A DNA stretch of 5,973 bases. Origin: Nitrospirota bacterium (GTDB taxonomy: Bacteria > Nitrospirota > Thermodesulfovibrionia > Thermodesulfovibrionales > JdFR-85). This document shows, piece by piece, positions 1-5,973 of the stretch (position 1 is the stretch's first letter; every line of letters starts with the position of its first letter). Below the pieces are notes generated by a model, which was not told the origin of the DNA, ran no database searches, and worked only from the letters and a program-made list of their open reading frames with translations. The stretch is from contig WFTX01000222.1 of NCBI GenBank assembly GCA_015485235.1, positions 1 to 5,973 on the forward strand. The letters are read 5' to 3'. Made by a program: the position numbers and the translations under genes.

Positions 1-39
1 GAATATGAGAGATGTCAATACCGGGTATCCTAAATTCAT
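1..39 (-). CDS. nuoM: NADH-quinone oxidoreductase subunit M, first 13 codons only (3' end outside window)
   Basis: Only MNLGYPVLTSLIF is visible before the left edge. It begins with ATG at 39, 4 nt after the nuoL stop, and has an AGGAG site in the end of nuoL. The short hydrophobic peptide resembles the first helix of NuoM, the second antiporter-like pump of the membrane arm. The identification rests mainly on the conserved order K-L-M and the typical start context, because 13 residues cannot identify a family alone. Confidence 0.82.
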   Translation of the reverse strand, partial: MNLGYPVLTSLIF

Positions 40-43
40 GTTG

Positions 44-1969
44 TCACACTCCTGTCACTATCATTACTATTGCTATTAGCAGAAAGAGTCCCAGCGCCAT
101 GAACGTGGCGTAGTGCTGGAGGAGCCCGGACTGGACCTTTCTCACATGGGAGCCGAGCCATCCGATAAATGCCGGCACCCCGTTTACGATACCCTCGATT
201 ATCGCGCCGTCGGTGAATCCCATGATTATGTTACGGGCAACAAAGAGGGACGGTCTCACTATGATAAAGTCATAGAGTTCGTCAAAATAGTATTTGTTCC
301 ATAAGACCCTGTATATGGGCTGGAACTTCTCAGCCAGTCTTACCGGTATCTCCCTCTTCCTGAGGTAGAAGATCCAGGCCGTAAGGATACCTGCAAGTCC
401 GACGAGAACGGAGAGTCCCATTGTCATCCATTCCTCGGCATGAGTCGCCTCACCCGCAGGATGCCCGACCACGGGGGCGATATACTCGGCAAAGTGTTCC
501 CCGCCTCCAAGGAGTGGAGGGATACCGACCCACCCTGCACCTACCGCGCCGATGGCAAGCAGGAGAAGGGGAATGGTCATAGCCTTCGGGGATTCATGGA
601 GGTGGTGTTTCTGCTCCTCCGTTCCCCTGAACTCACCATGGAAGGTGAGGAAGATGAGCCTGAATGAGTAAAAGGCCGTGAGCAAGGCTGCAATGGTTCC
701 AAGGAGCCAGACAAACTTCCCGACCCCGCCGGCTGCATAGGCCCGGAAGAGTATCTCATCCTTGCTGAAGAACCCTGCAAGTCCCGGGATACCGGAGATG
801 CTCAATGAAGCGATGAGCATGGTCCAGTAGGTCACGGGCATGTATTTCCTGAGTCCTCCCATCTTCTGGCAGTCCAGTTCTCCGCCCATTGCGTGCATGA
901 CGCTTCCGGCACAGAGGAAGAGGAGTGCCTTGAAGTAGGCGTGAGTATAAAGATGAAAGATACCTGCGCCGTAGGCTCCCACGCCACAGGCGAGGAACAT
1001 GTAACCCAACTGGCTTACGGTCGAGTATGCGATCACGCGCTTTATGTCATTCTGGACAAGTGCTATCGTAGCGGCAAAGAGCGCAGTGAGGCCTCCCACC
1101 ACGGCTACCACACTCATTGCAGTGGGAGAGAGGCTGAAAATCGGGTTTGCCCTTGCCACAAGAAAGACACCGGCTGTAACCATGGTGGCCGCATGGATGA
1201 GGGCGCTCACCGGTGTGGGACCTTCCATTGCATCCGGCAGCCATACATGAAGAGGCAACTGGGCTGACTTGCCCACGGCCCCGCAGAAGAGGAGAAGGGC
1301 TATGATGGTGATGATGTTCATTTCCAGCCCGAAGATACTGACGGTCTTTTCCGAAAGGGTGCCTATCGTCTCAAAGACCGGTGAATAGTGAAGTGTACCC
1401 AGCGTCAGGAATATCAGTATCACGCCGAGGCCGAACCCGAAATCGCCGAACCGGTTGACAATGAAGGCCTTCTTTCCGGCGTCAGAGGCGGACTTTTTCT
1501 GGTACCAGAAACCGATCAGGAGGTATGAACAGAGCCCGACGGCCTCCCATCCGAAGTAAAGCTGGAGGAAGTTATTGGACATCACGAGCATCAGCATGGA
1601 GAAGGTGAAGAGACTGAGGTATGAATAGAACCTGTAATAGCCGGGGTCATCATGCATGTACCCTATGGAGTAGACATGGACGAGAAAGCTGACAGAGGTA
1701 ACCACTATGAGCATGACAGCAGTGAGTTGGTCTATCAGAAAACCTACGGAGACCCGGAACTTCCCTGATATTATCCAGCTGTAGAGGTCCCTGTTAAGGG
1801 TCTGGCCGTTCAGGACATCAATGAGTACGAGTACGGATACCACCAGCGAGCCCAGGACGGCAAGGGTGGAGGGCCAGTGGGCCTGATGCCTGAAGAGTTT
1901 CCTCCCAAGGAGGATGTTTATGAGGAATGCTGCAAGCGGCAGAAAGGGTATGAGCAGATAGTAGTTCAT
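44..1969 (-). CDS. nuoL: NADH-quinone oxidoreductase subunit L, antiporter-like
   Basis: This 641-residue subunit (ND5/MrpA family) is the distal proton-pumping module of the membrane arm. Visible functional residues in order are Glu142 in FGWEAVGLCSYLLIGFW; Asp176 in NRFGDFGF; Lys234 in AVGKSAQLPLHVWLPDAMEG, on the broken TM7; His259 in SALIHAATMV; Lys310 in QNDIKRVIAYSTVSQLGY; His339 and His343 in FHLYTHAYFKALLFL; and Lys403 with Asp404 in GFFSKDEIL, on the broken TM12. These match the Glu/Lys/His/Lys hydrophilic axis known in E. coli NuoL. The C-terminal part (about 540-641) fits the long lateral amphipathic helix plus final TM anchor, with NKYYFDELYDF at 558-568. This C-terminus argues for NuoL rather than NuoM or NuoN. 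A His-rich loop (EEQKHHLHESPKAM, 451-464) is typical. Start ATG has GGAGGAG at 1980-1974. TGA stop lies 4 nt before nuoM. Confidence 0.97.
   Translation of the reverse strand: MNYYLLIPFLPLAAFLINILLGRKLFRHQAHWPSTLAVLGSLVVSVLVLIDVLNGQTLNRDLYSWIISGKFRVSVGFLIDQLTAVMLIVVTSVSFLVHVYSIGYMHDDPGYYRFYSYLSLFTFSMLMLVMSNNFLQLYFGWEAVGLCSYLLIGFWYQKKSASDAGKKAFIVNRFGDFGFGLGVILIFLTLGTLHYSPVFETIGTLSEKTVSIFGLEMNIITIIALLLFCGAVGKSAQLPLHVWLPDAMEGPTPVSALIHAATMVTAGVFLVARANPIFSLSPTAMSVVAVVGGLTALFAATIALVQNDIKRVIAYSTVSQLGYMFLACGVGAYGAGIFHLYTHAYFKALLFLCAGSVMHAMGGELDCQKMGGLRKYMPVTYWTMLIASLSISGIPGLAGFFSKDEILFRAYAAGGVGKFVWLLGTIAALLTAFYSFRLIFLTFHGEFRGTEEQKHHLHESPKAMTIPLLLLAIGAVGAGWVGIPPLLGGGEHFAEYIAPVVGHPAGEATHAEEWMTMGLSVLVGLAGILTAWIFYLRKREIPVRLAEKFQPIYRVLWNKYYFDELYDFIIVRPSLFVARNIIMGFTDGAIIEGIVNGVPAFIGWLGSHVRKVQSGLLQHYATFMALGLFLLIAIVMIVTGV
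49..53 (-). promoter_or_regulatory. Ribosome binding site of nuoM
   Basis: AGGAG lies inside the last codons of nuoL, 9 nt before the ATG at 39. It supports reading the left edge as the start of a new gene and suggests coupling to nuoL translation. Confidence 0.8.
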
Positions 1970-2021
1970 ATTTCTCCTCCCTGAGTCGTCTCGGTCTGTC
2001 TGAAGACTGATTTTGTCCTGT

Positions 2022-2324
2022 TCATCCCTTCAACTCCCTGATCTCATCCACGTGCGGTGAGGTTCTGTTCCTGAAGAGAGATACCACAATGGCAAGCCCG
2101 ATTGCGGCCTCTGCCGCAGCAACGGCTATTATGAAGAAGACAAGGATCTCTCCCCTGAGGTCCTGCATGTAGTGACTCAGGGCGACGAGTGAGATATTAA
2201 CCCCGTTCAGCATCAGCTCTATGGAGAGAAACATGATGATTATGTTTCTCTTTGCCAGGAACCCGAAGATCCCTATACAGAAGACGATGCTTCCAAGCCA
2301 GAGATACCAGTGCAGTGGAATCAA
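2022..2324 (-). CDS. nuoK: NADH-quinone oxidoreductase subunit K (TTG start)
   Basis: This 100-residue membrane-arm subunit (ND4L/MrpC family) forms part of the proton path next to NuoJ and NuoN. Its length is exactly typical. Three transmembrane helices are visible, at about residues 4-22, 28-48 and 60-84. The two membrane-buried glutamates of the family fall at the same numbers as in E. coli NuoK: Glu36 in FLSIELMLNGVN and Glu72 in AVAAAEAAIG. The first codon is TTG, shared with the nuoJ stop as TTGA. The N-terminus IPLHWYLW aligns with the usual NuoK start, and a strong AAGGAGG lies just upstream, so the rare start codon looks genuine. There is no in-frame ATG between this point and Met31. 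Stop is TGA. A 52-nt gap, the largest in this stretch of operon, separates it from nuoL. Confidence 0.96.
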   Translation of the reverse strand: MIPLHWYLWLGSIVFCIGIFGFLAKRNIIIMFLSIELMLNGVNISLVALSHYMQDLRGEILVFFIIAVAAAEAAIGLAIVVSLFRNRTSPHVDEIRELKG

Positions 2325-2827
2325 TTCAACCTCCTTTTGGCAAGAACTATCGCCCCGACGATCGCCACCAGAAGGATAATTGATGCTACCTCGAAGGGGA
2401 GGATGTAGCCTGTGTAAAGCGCCTGTCCGAGGGCCTTTGTGAAGGTGATCTCCTTTATCTTTTCAGGAGACCAACTGCCGTTGAATGTAGTGGTAAAGCC
2501 ACCCAGCGAGAGCATAAGTGTCAGGAGAAGCCCGGCTACAACCGCCAGTGAGGCGGGCCAGCCGTCGGTAAGCTGCTCTGCCGAGAGCTCTTCCCTGAGG
2601 TTCAGGAGCATGATCGCAAAGAGAAAGAGTACCAGTATCGCCCCGGCATATACGATTATCTGAACCGCTGCCAGAAATTCAGCCTGAAGCAGCAGGTATA
2701 TCCCGGCGACGTGAAAGAACATCACAAGCATGTAGAGAACACTGTGGATGGCGTTCTTGCTGAGTACCACCAGCAGTGAGAAGATTATTATTACTAACGA
2801 GAGGTAACCAAAGAAGAACTCAAGCAC
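2321..2827 (-). CDS. nuoJ: NADH-quinone oxidoreductase subunit J (GTG start)
   Basis: This is the membrane-arm subunit of the ND6 family, between NuoH and NuoK/NuoN, which helps transmit conformational change along the arm. With the GTG start at 2827 it is 168 residues, in the normal range, with about five hydrophobic helices. The family signature is VQIIVYAGAILVLFLFAIML at about residues 56-75. It holds Tyr60 and the glycine of the TM3 pi-bulge region, and is preceded by a Glu at about 50 in LLLQAEFLAA. The frame is open further upstream, to ATGs at 2857 and 2956, but those starts would put a basic, non-NuoJ-like extension deep inside nuoI and lack a good ribosome binding site. The GTG has GGAGG 5 nt upstream. 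It overlaps nuoI by 8 nt, and its TGA stop overlaps the nuoK start by 4 nt, so coupled translation is likely. The alternative ATG at 2857 (178 residues) cannot be fully excluded. Confidence 0.93.
   Translation of the reverse strand: MLEFFFGYLSLVIIIFSLLVVLSKNAIHSVLYMLVMFFHVAGIYLLLQAEFLAAVQIIVYAGAILVLFLFAIMLLNLREELSAEQLTDGWPASLAVVAGLLLTLMLSLGGFTTTFNGSWSPEKIKEITFTKALGQALYTGYILPFEVASIILLVAIVGAIVLAKRRLN
2330..2336 (-). promoter_or_regulatory. Ribosome binding site fixing the TTG start of nuoK
   Basis: AAGGAGG, a near-perfect match to the 16S rRNA anti-Shine-Dalgarno, sits in the last codons of nuoJ, 5 nt before the TTG at 2324. It is the strongest site in the window, together with the one before nuoL, and probably compensates for the weak start codon. 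Confidence 0.85.
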
Positions 2828-3443
2828 TTTCGCCTCCGGTATCAGTTTTTTTCTCATCCACCTGTTCAGTCTTTCTTTTTCCCCTGAAGACCGCCTGGCC
2901 CTCATAACCCTTGAAATGGCCGGTCCCGGGGTTCCAGAAGGAGTCAAAGTAGTCATAGCCCTTCTCTCCCATGAACCTGTCCCAGTTCTGGAGGAGTTTC
3001 TCCTTGGTCATGTAAAAGGGCTCCCGGCTGTAATCGGCATACTCGTAGTGGGGTGTAAGCACAACCGCACCGTAGGGACATGCCTCAACGCAGAATGCGC
3101 AGTAAACACACCTGAGCACCTCTATTTCATAACGGTCAACTACCTTCTGGTGCTCTGTCCCTTCCGAGGTGTAGATGTATATACAGCGTGAAGGGCAGAT
3201 GGCGGCGCAGAGTCCGCAGCCCACACACTTTGCCTCTCCTGTGGCGGGGTTTCTCACAAGGGCGTGAAGCCCCCTGAATCCCATGGCCGCCGGGCGCTTC
3301 TCCTTGGGGTATCTCCTTGTAACGATGGTCTTTTTCTCTGAAAAGGGGTCAAGGAGGCCCTTCATAAAGACCCTGAGGGTGAGCGCAAGTCCCTTAATTA
3401 TCTCGATAAAGAGAAGCTTCTTTACTATCTCGTTCATGCTCAT
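2820..3443 (-). CDS. nuoI: NADH-quinone oxidoreductase subunit I, 2x[4Fe-4S] ferredoxin-type
   Basis: This 207-residue peripheral-arm subunit (TYKY/PSST-module ferredoxin) carries clusters N6a and N6b and passes electrons toward NuoB and quinone. Two complete motifs are visible: CVGCGLCAAICP, with Cys73, Cys76, Cys79 and Cys83, and CVYCAFCVEACP, with Cys112, Cys115, Cys118 and Cys122. As usual for such pairs, the last Cys of each motif probably ligates the other cluster. The N-terminal stretch (residues about 1-35) is amphipathic and hydrophobic, as expected for docking onto the membrane arm next to NuoH. The conserved segment MGFRGLHALVRN (54-65) precedes cluster 1. The last 20 or so residues are charged and low in complexity and look like a lineage-specific tail. 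ATG at 3443 is preferred over the in-frame ATG two codons on, because of its spacing to a GAGG site. It lies 25 nt after nuoH and overlaps the start of nuoJ by 8 nt. Confidence 0.97.
   Translation of the reverse strand: MSMNEIVKKLLFIEIIKGLALTLRVFMKGLLDPFSEKKTIVTRRYPKEKRPAAMGFRGLHALVRNPATGEAKCVGCGLCAAICPSRCIYIYTSEGTEHQKVVDRYEIEVLRCVYCAFCVEACPYGAVVLTPHYEYADYSREPFYMTKEKLLQNWDRFMGEKGYDYFDSFWNPGTGHFKGYEGQAVFRGKRKTEQVDEKKTDTGGESA
2833..2837 (-). promoter_or_regulatory. Ribosome binding site fixing the GTG start of nuoJ
   Basis: GGAGG lies in the last codons of nuoI, 5 nt before the GTG at 2827. The competing ATG at 2857 has only AGG at about 3 nt, too close for good initiation, so this site decides the start. 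Confidence 0.78.
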
Positions 3444-3451
3444 ATCATTAA

Positions 3452-3455
3452 CCTC
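3452..3455 (-). promoter_or_regulatory. Ribosome binding site of nuoI
   Basis: GAGG (within ATGAGGT) lies in the 25-nt nuoH-nuoI gap, 8 nt before the ATG at 3443 and 14 nt before the second in-frame ATG at 3437. The spacing favours the first ATG. It is weaker than the other sites in the operon. Confidence 0.65.
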
Positions 3456-3468
3456 ATCAGCATCTTTC

Positions 3469-4503
3469 TTAATCCACCATTATCTTGATTATTCCCGTTA
3501 TGACTATGTTCAGAAGTGAAAGGGGGATCAGCACCTTCCATCCTATGGCCATCAACTGGTCGTACCGGTAGCGGGGGAGTGTGGCCCTTATCCAGTAGTA
3601 AAAGAAGATTATGACATAGAGTTTCAGGGCGAACCAGACGATTCCGGGGACATACTTCAGGAAGGGGAGTACCGCTGTTATGAAGGCCGGGATCGTCCAT
3701 CCACCCAGGAAGCAGGTCACTGCAAGGGAACCCATAATTATCATTCCTATATACTCTGCAGCGTAAAAGAGGGCGAACCTCATCCCGCTGTATTCGACAA
3801 AATATCCTGCCACCAGTTCGCTCTCGCACTCGGGAAGATCAAAGGGGGAACGGTTTGTCTCGGCTATGGCTGCTATGATGAAGACGAAGAAGCCCAGGAA
3901 CTGGGGAATGGCATACATCCCGGTGGGATAGGCTGCCTGGGCCTTGACTATCTCGGTAAGGTTCAAGGAGCCTGCCATTATCATCACACCTACCAGGCTC
4001 ATGCCCATGGCGATTTCATAGCTTATGACCTGTGCAGATGACCTGAGCCCGCCAAGGAAGGAGTACTTTGAATCCGAAGACCATCCCGAGAGTATCAGGC
4101 CGTAGGAGCCAAGTGACGAGAGGGCCAGTATGAAGAGGAGCCCTATGTTTATGTCTGCAATCACAAAGCCGTCAAAGAAGGGGATGACCGCCAGGGAAGA
4201 CAGTGCAGCCATAAGAGAAATGATGGGAGCAAAGTAGAAGACAGGCTTGTCCGCCTTCTCCGGTATTATGTCTTCTTTAAAAAAGAGCTTGAGCATGTCG
4301 GCTATTGGCTGGAGGATCCCGTGGGGACCCACTTCCATGGGACCCATCCTTACCTGGATGTGGCCGATAACCTTCCTTTCAAAGTAGGTTGCATAGGCGA
4401 CATGGAGCATCACAACCCCGATCACTACGGCGATCTTCAGAATGATTATACCGATGTTCAGAAAGAGATCAAAACTTCCCGGCCTTATCAAGAATTCAAA
4501 CAT
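3469..4503 (-). CDS. nuoH: NADH-quinone oxidoreductase subunit H
   Basis: This 344-residue integral membrane subunit (ND1 family) forms the heel of complex I, where the quinone chamber meets the membrane arm. Its length is usual for the family. The sequence has about eight hydrophobic segments. Hallmarks in order are ERKVIGHIQVRMGP at 42-55, followed by a cytoplasmic loop with LQPIADMLKLFFKED at 64-78; SYEIAMGM at 161-168 with Glu163; the acidic loop ETNRSPFDLPECESELVAGY at 215-234 with Glu225, Glu227 and Glu229; and WIRATLPRYRYDQLM at 304-318. In this family these loops line the quinone site and couple it to the proton channels. Start is ATG, 2 nt after the nuoG stop, with AGAGGAG at 4517-4511 placed 7 nt upstream inside nuoG, so translation is probably coupled. 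Stop is TAA. Cys226 sits where many homologues have Ala; I attach no function to it. Confidence 0.97.
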   Translation of the reverse strand: MFEFLIRPGSFDLFLNIGIIILKIAVVIGVVMLHVAYATYFERKVIGHIQVRMGPMEVGPHGILQPIADMLKLFFKEDIIPEKADKPVFYFAPIISLMAALSSLAVIPFFDGFVIADINIGLLFILALSSLGSYGLILSGWSSDSKYSFLGGLRSSAQVISYEIAMGMSLVGVMIMAGSLNLTEIVKAQAAYPTGMYAIPQFLGFFVFIIAAIAETNRSPFDLPECESELVAGYFVEYSGMRFALFYAAEYIGMIIMGSLAVTCFLGGWTIPAFITAVLPFLKYVPGIVWFALKLYVIIFFYYWIRATLPRYRYDQLMAIGWKVLIPLSLLNIVITGIIKIMVD

Positions 4504-4505
4504 GC

Positions 4506-5973
4506 CTAATCTCCTCTGCCCTCAATCGTGAATGATTCGAATCCGGGCTTGACTATACCAGTGTATCCGTCTGTGCTGTAGCCGACGAGTTCCATGAAGT
4601 TTCCTTCCTCAAAAATGTTGGAGAGCCTGACGGTTCCGTCAGGGATCTCATTGTCTATCTCCGCCCGGAGGGTTACAAACCCGTACTCCGTCCGGATACT
4701 GACTGTCTGGCCTTCCTGGATCTCAAGCCTTCTGGCCGTCTCTTCCGAAAGGGTGAGTCTCGCTTCCGGATAAATACTCATCAGGGCCTTTGACCTCCGG
4801 CTTGTTGTTCCTGAGTGATAGAGAATTCTATCCTGGGAGATTGTGAACTCTCCCTTGCCTTCAGGGGGGAGGCTTTCAAGGGATTCCACTTCAAATCCCG
4901 GCTCCATTCCCCTCAGCGGTTCTCCATGGTAGGGGAATATGGCATTGCCTTCTTCAATCTCCCTGTAGCTGAGTCCTGTATGAAGCTGGGAGATGCGGGT
5001 GATCTCATTCCAGACTGATTCAGAGCCGGTATAATCGGTCTTTAGGCCGAGCCGGGAGACTATCTGTGCAAGGATTTCCCAGTCAGCAAGGGTTCCCTTC
5101 AGGTTCCTGCCGCTGCCCAGTTTCTGGATTCTTCTTTCAAGGTTCACAAAGGTGCCTTCCTTTTCAGACCATGAAGCCGCCGGTAATACCACATCCGCAA
5201 TCTTTGCGGTTTCGGAGAGAAAGATGTCCTGTACAACGAGGAAGTCCAGTTTCTGAAGTGCCCGTTCCACCTTCCTGGTATCGGGCATGTTGAACAGAGG
5301 GTTTTCTCCCATGATGTATAGTGCCTTCAGCTTACCCTCAAGGGCTTCATCTATCATCCGGTAGAGACTGAGTCCTTTCTCATCGGGCACCTTCATGCCC
5401 GTTACCTCTTCCACCTTGTGCCTGAACATCTCAAACCCTATCGGGCGAGCTCCCGGGAGCATCTCCGGCAGACAGCCCATATCTATCAGTCCCTGGAAAT
5501 TGGGCTTTTCCGAAAGGACGAAAATCCTGGCATTTATGAGATAGGCTATCGCTCCGGCAAGGAAGAGCATCTTCGACGGTCTCGGAGTGAGAGATATATC
5601 CGGTCCTATGACCACTACCGGTGTATCCATGCCGGCAAGATCGGCTGCTACCCTGGAGACTGTCTCTTCCTCAATACCAAGAGCAGTGAGGTCTTCGGAA
5701 ACAGGTATTTTCAGCTTGTTTAGCAGTTCCTCCACCCTCGGGTTCTCACCCCTCAGGGTTTTCTCCTTCTTGAGCCTGCCGACGATTGCAGAGAGAAGAG
5801 CCTCCTGCCCTCCAAGACCAGGTGCCATCCGGTAGTCCACGAACCTGGAGAGCCCTCCCGGAGGTCCAATGGTTATGACTTTTCCGCCCTTTCTGTGGGC
5901 GGTCCTGATCTGGAGCCCCAGTATCGGATTTATCTTCGTAGGATCTCCTCCAATAACGAAGACCCCGTCGGAG
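4506..5973 (-). CDS. nuoG: NADH-quinone oxidoreductase subunit G, C-terminal part (5' end outside window)
   Basis: This is the large Fe-S subunit of the complex I peripheral arm, which passes electrons from the NADH module toward NuoI. The frame is open to the right edge, so the gene is cut at its 5' end; 488 residues are visible, ending at a TAG. An in-frame GTG at 5840 is internal, because recognisable protein continues upstream of it (fragment residues 4-16, VFVIGGDPTKINP). The fragment is molybdopterin-oxidoreductase-like: IMGENPLF near residues 220-227, DVVLPAASW near 260-268, then SEKEGTFVNLERRIQ near 269-283, a motif shared with formate dehydrogenase alpha subunits. Residues about 376-484 look like the C-terminal molybdopterin-dinucleotide-binding beta-barrel domain (SRRSKALMSIYPEARLTLS). 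The N-terminal Fe-S cluster domains expected of NuoG would lie outside the window. Taken alone, the fragment could belong to a formate dehydrogenase, but the 2-nt spacing to nuoH and the canonical gene order make NuoG the far better call. Confidence 0.93.
   Translation of the reverse strand, partial: SDGVFVIGGDPTKINPILGLQIRTAHRKGGKVITIGPPGGLSRFVDYRMAPGLGGQEALLSAIVGRLKKEKTLRGENPRVEELLNKLKIPVSEDLTALGIEEETVSRVAADLAGMDTPVVVIGPDISLTPRPSKMLFLAGAIAYLINARIFVLSEKPNFQGLIDMGCLPEMLPGARPIGFEMFRHKVEEVTGMKVPDEKGLSLYRMIDEALEGKLKALYIMGENPLFNMPDTRKVERALQKLDFLVVQDIFLSETAKIADVVLPAASWSEKEGTFVNLERRIQKLGSGRNLKGTLADWEILAQIVSRLGLKTDYTGSESVWNEITRISQLHTGLSYREIEEGNAIFPYHGEPLRGMEPGFEVESLESLPPEGKGEFTISQDRILYHSGTTSRRSKALMSIYPEARLTLSEETARRLEIQEGQTVSIRTEYGFVTLRAEIDNEIPDGTVRLSNIFEEGNFMELVGYSTDGYTGIVKPGFESFTIEGRGD

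Noticed and set aside
577..780. 67-codon minus-strand open frame, Ser/Pro/Arg-rich
   Set aside because: It is a frame shadow inside nuoL, which is continuous here with clear family sequence.
893..1267. 124-codon plus-strand open frame, Cys/His-rich
   Set aside because: It lies wholly antisense to the highly conserved core of nuoL (broken TM7 region). Its composition is what the complement of membrane-protein codons gives, and I recognise no domain or family in it.
1981..2010. Possible hairpin between nuoK and nuoL
   Set aside because: The pairing is limited to about four base pairs with mismatches and no following U-run, so it is not a credible terminator or riboswitch.
2828..2956. Upstream extension of nuoJ to an ATG at 2956
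   Set aside because: It would overlap nuoI by well over 100 bases and add 43 basic, non-membrane residues absent from NuoJ proteins. The GTG at 2827 has the good ribosome binding site.
3440..3829. 129-codon minus-strand open frame overlapping the end of nuoH
   Set aside because: It is an alternative frame of the nuoH 3' end, whose own frame encodes the family motifs. Its translation is rich in Arg, Pro and Cys and resembles nothing I know.
5418..5723. 101-codon plus-strand open frame
   Set aside because: It is antisense to the conserved nuoG molybdopterin domain, overlaps another plus-strand shadow frame, and has no recognisable motif.
5838..5840. GTG at 5840 as the start of nuoG
   Set aside because: The frame stays open to the window edge, and the 44 codons upstream encode recognisable molybdopterin-domain sequence, so the gene is truncated by the window rather than starting here.

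Overview
The window lies entirely inside a bacterial respiratory complex I operon (proton-pumping NADH:quinone oxidoreductase, nuo), read on the minus strand. In transcription order it holds the 3' part of nuoG, complete nuoH, nuoI, nuoJ, nuoK and nuoL, and the first 13 codons of nuoM, which runs off the left edge. This is the canonical G-H-I-J-K-L-M order. All frames are intact, with no pseudogene, insertion sequence, tRNA, CRISPR array or repeat.

The genes are packed tightly. The junctions are G/H 2 nt apart, H/I 25 nt apart, I/J overlapping by 8 nt, J/K overlapping by 4 nt (TTGA), K/L 52 nt apart and L/M 4 nt apart. No stretch without a gene is longer than 52 bases. I see no promoter or rho-independent terminator, as expected for the middle of a polycistronic operon whose ends both lie outside the window. 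Each downstream gene has a recognisable Shine-Dalgarno sequence, usually inside the end of the gene before it. These sites support a GTG start for nuoJ and a TTG start for nuoK.

The products cover three parts of the enzyme. NuoG and NuoI belong to the peripheral arm, which carries electrons from NADH along Fe-S clusters. NuoH forms the quinone-chamber junction with the membrane. NuoJ, NuoK, NuoL and NuoM belong to the proton-translocating membrane arm. The residues known to matter in these families are present: two CxxCxxCxxxCP motifs in NuoI, E36 and E72 in NuoK, the Glu/Lys/His/Lys axis in NuoL, and the ERKxxGxxQxRxGP and Glu-rich loops of NuoH. The enzyme therefore looks functional.

The organism is a bacterium of moderate GC content (roughly half, by eye) that uses AGG for Arg and ATA for Ile freely. 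NuoG is the large formate-dehydrogenase-like type with a C-terminal molybdopterin-binding domain. A Nitrospirota or Desulfobacterota-like source would fit, but this is a guess. I found no undescribed system; this is an ordinary core-metabolism region with a few minor points of interest.
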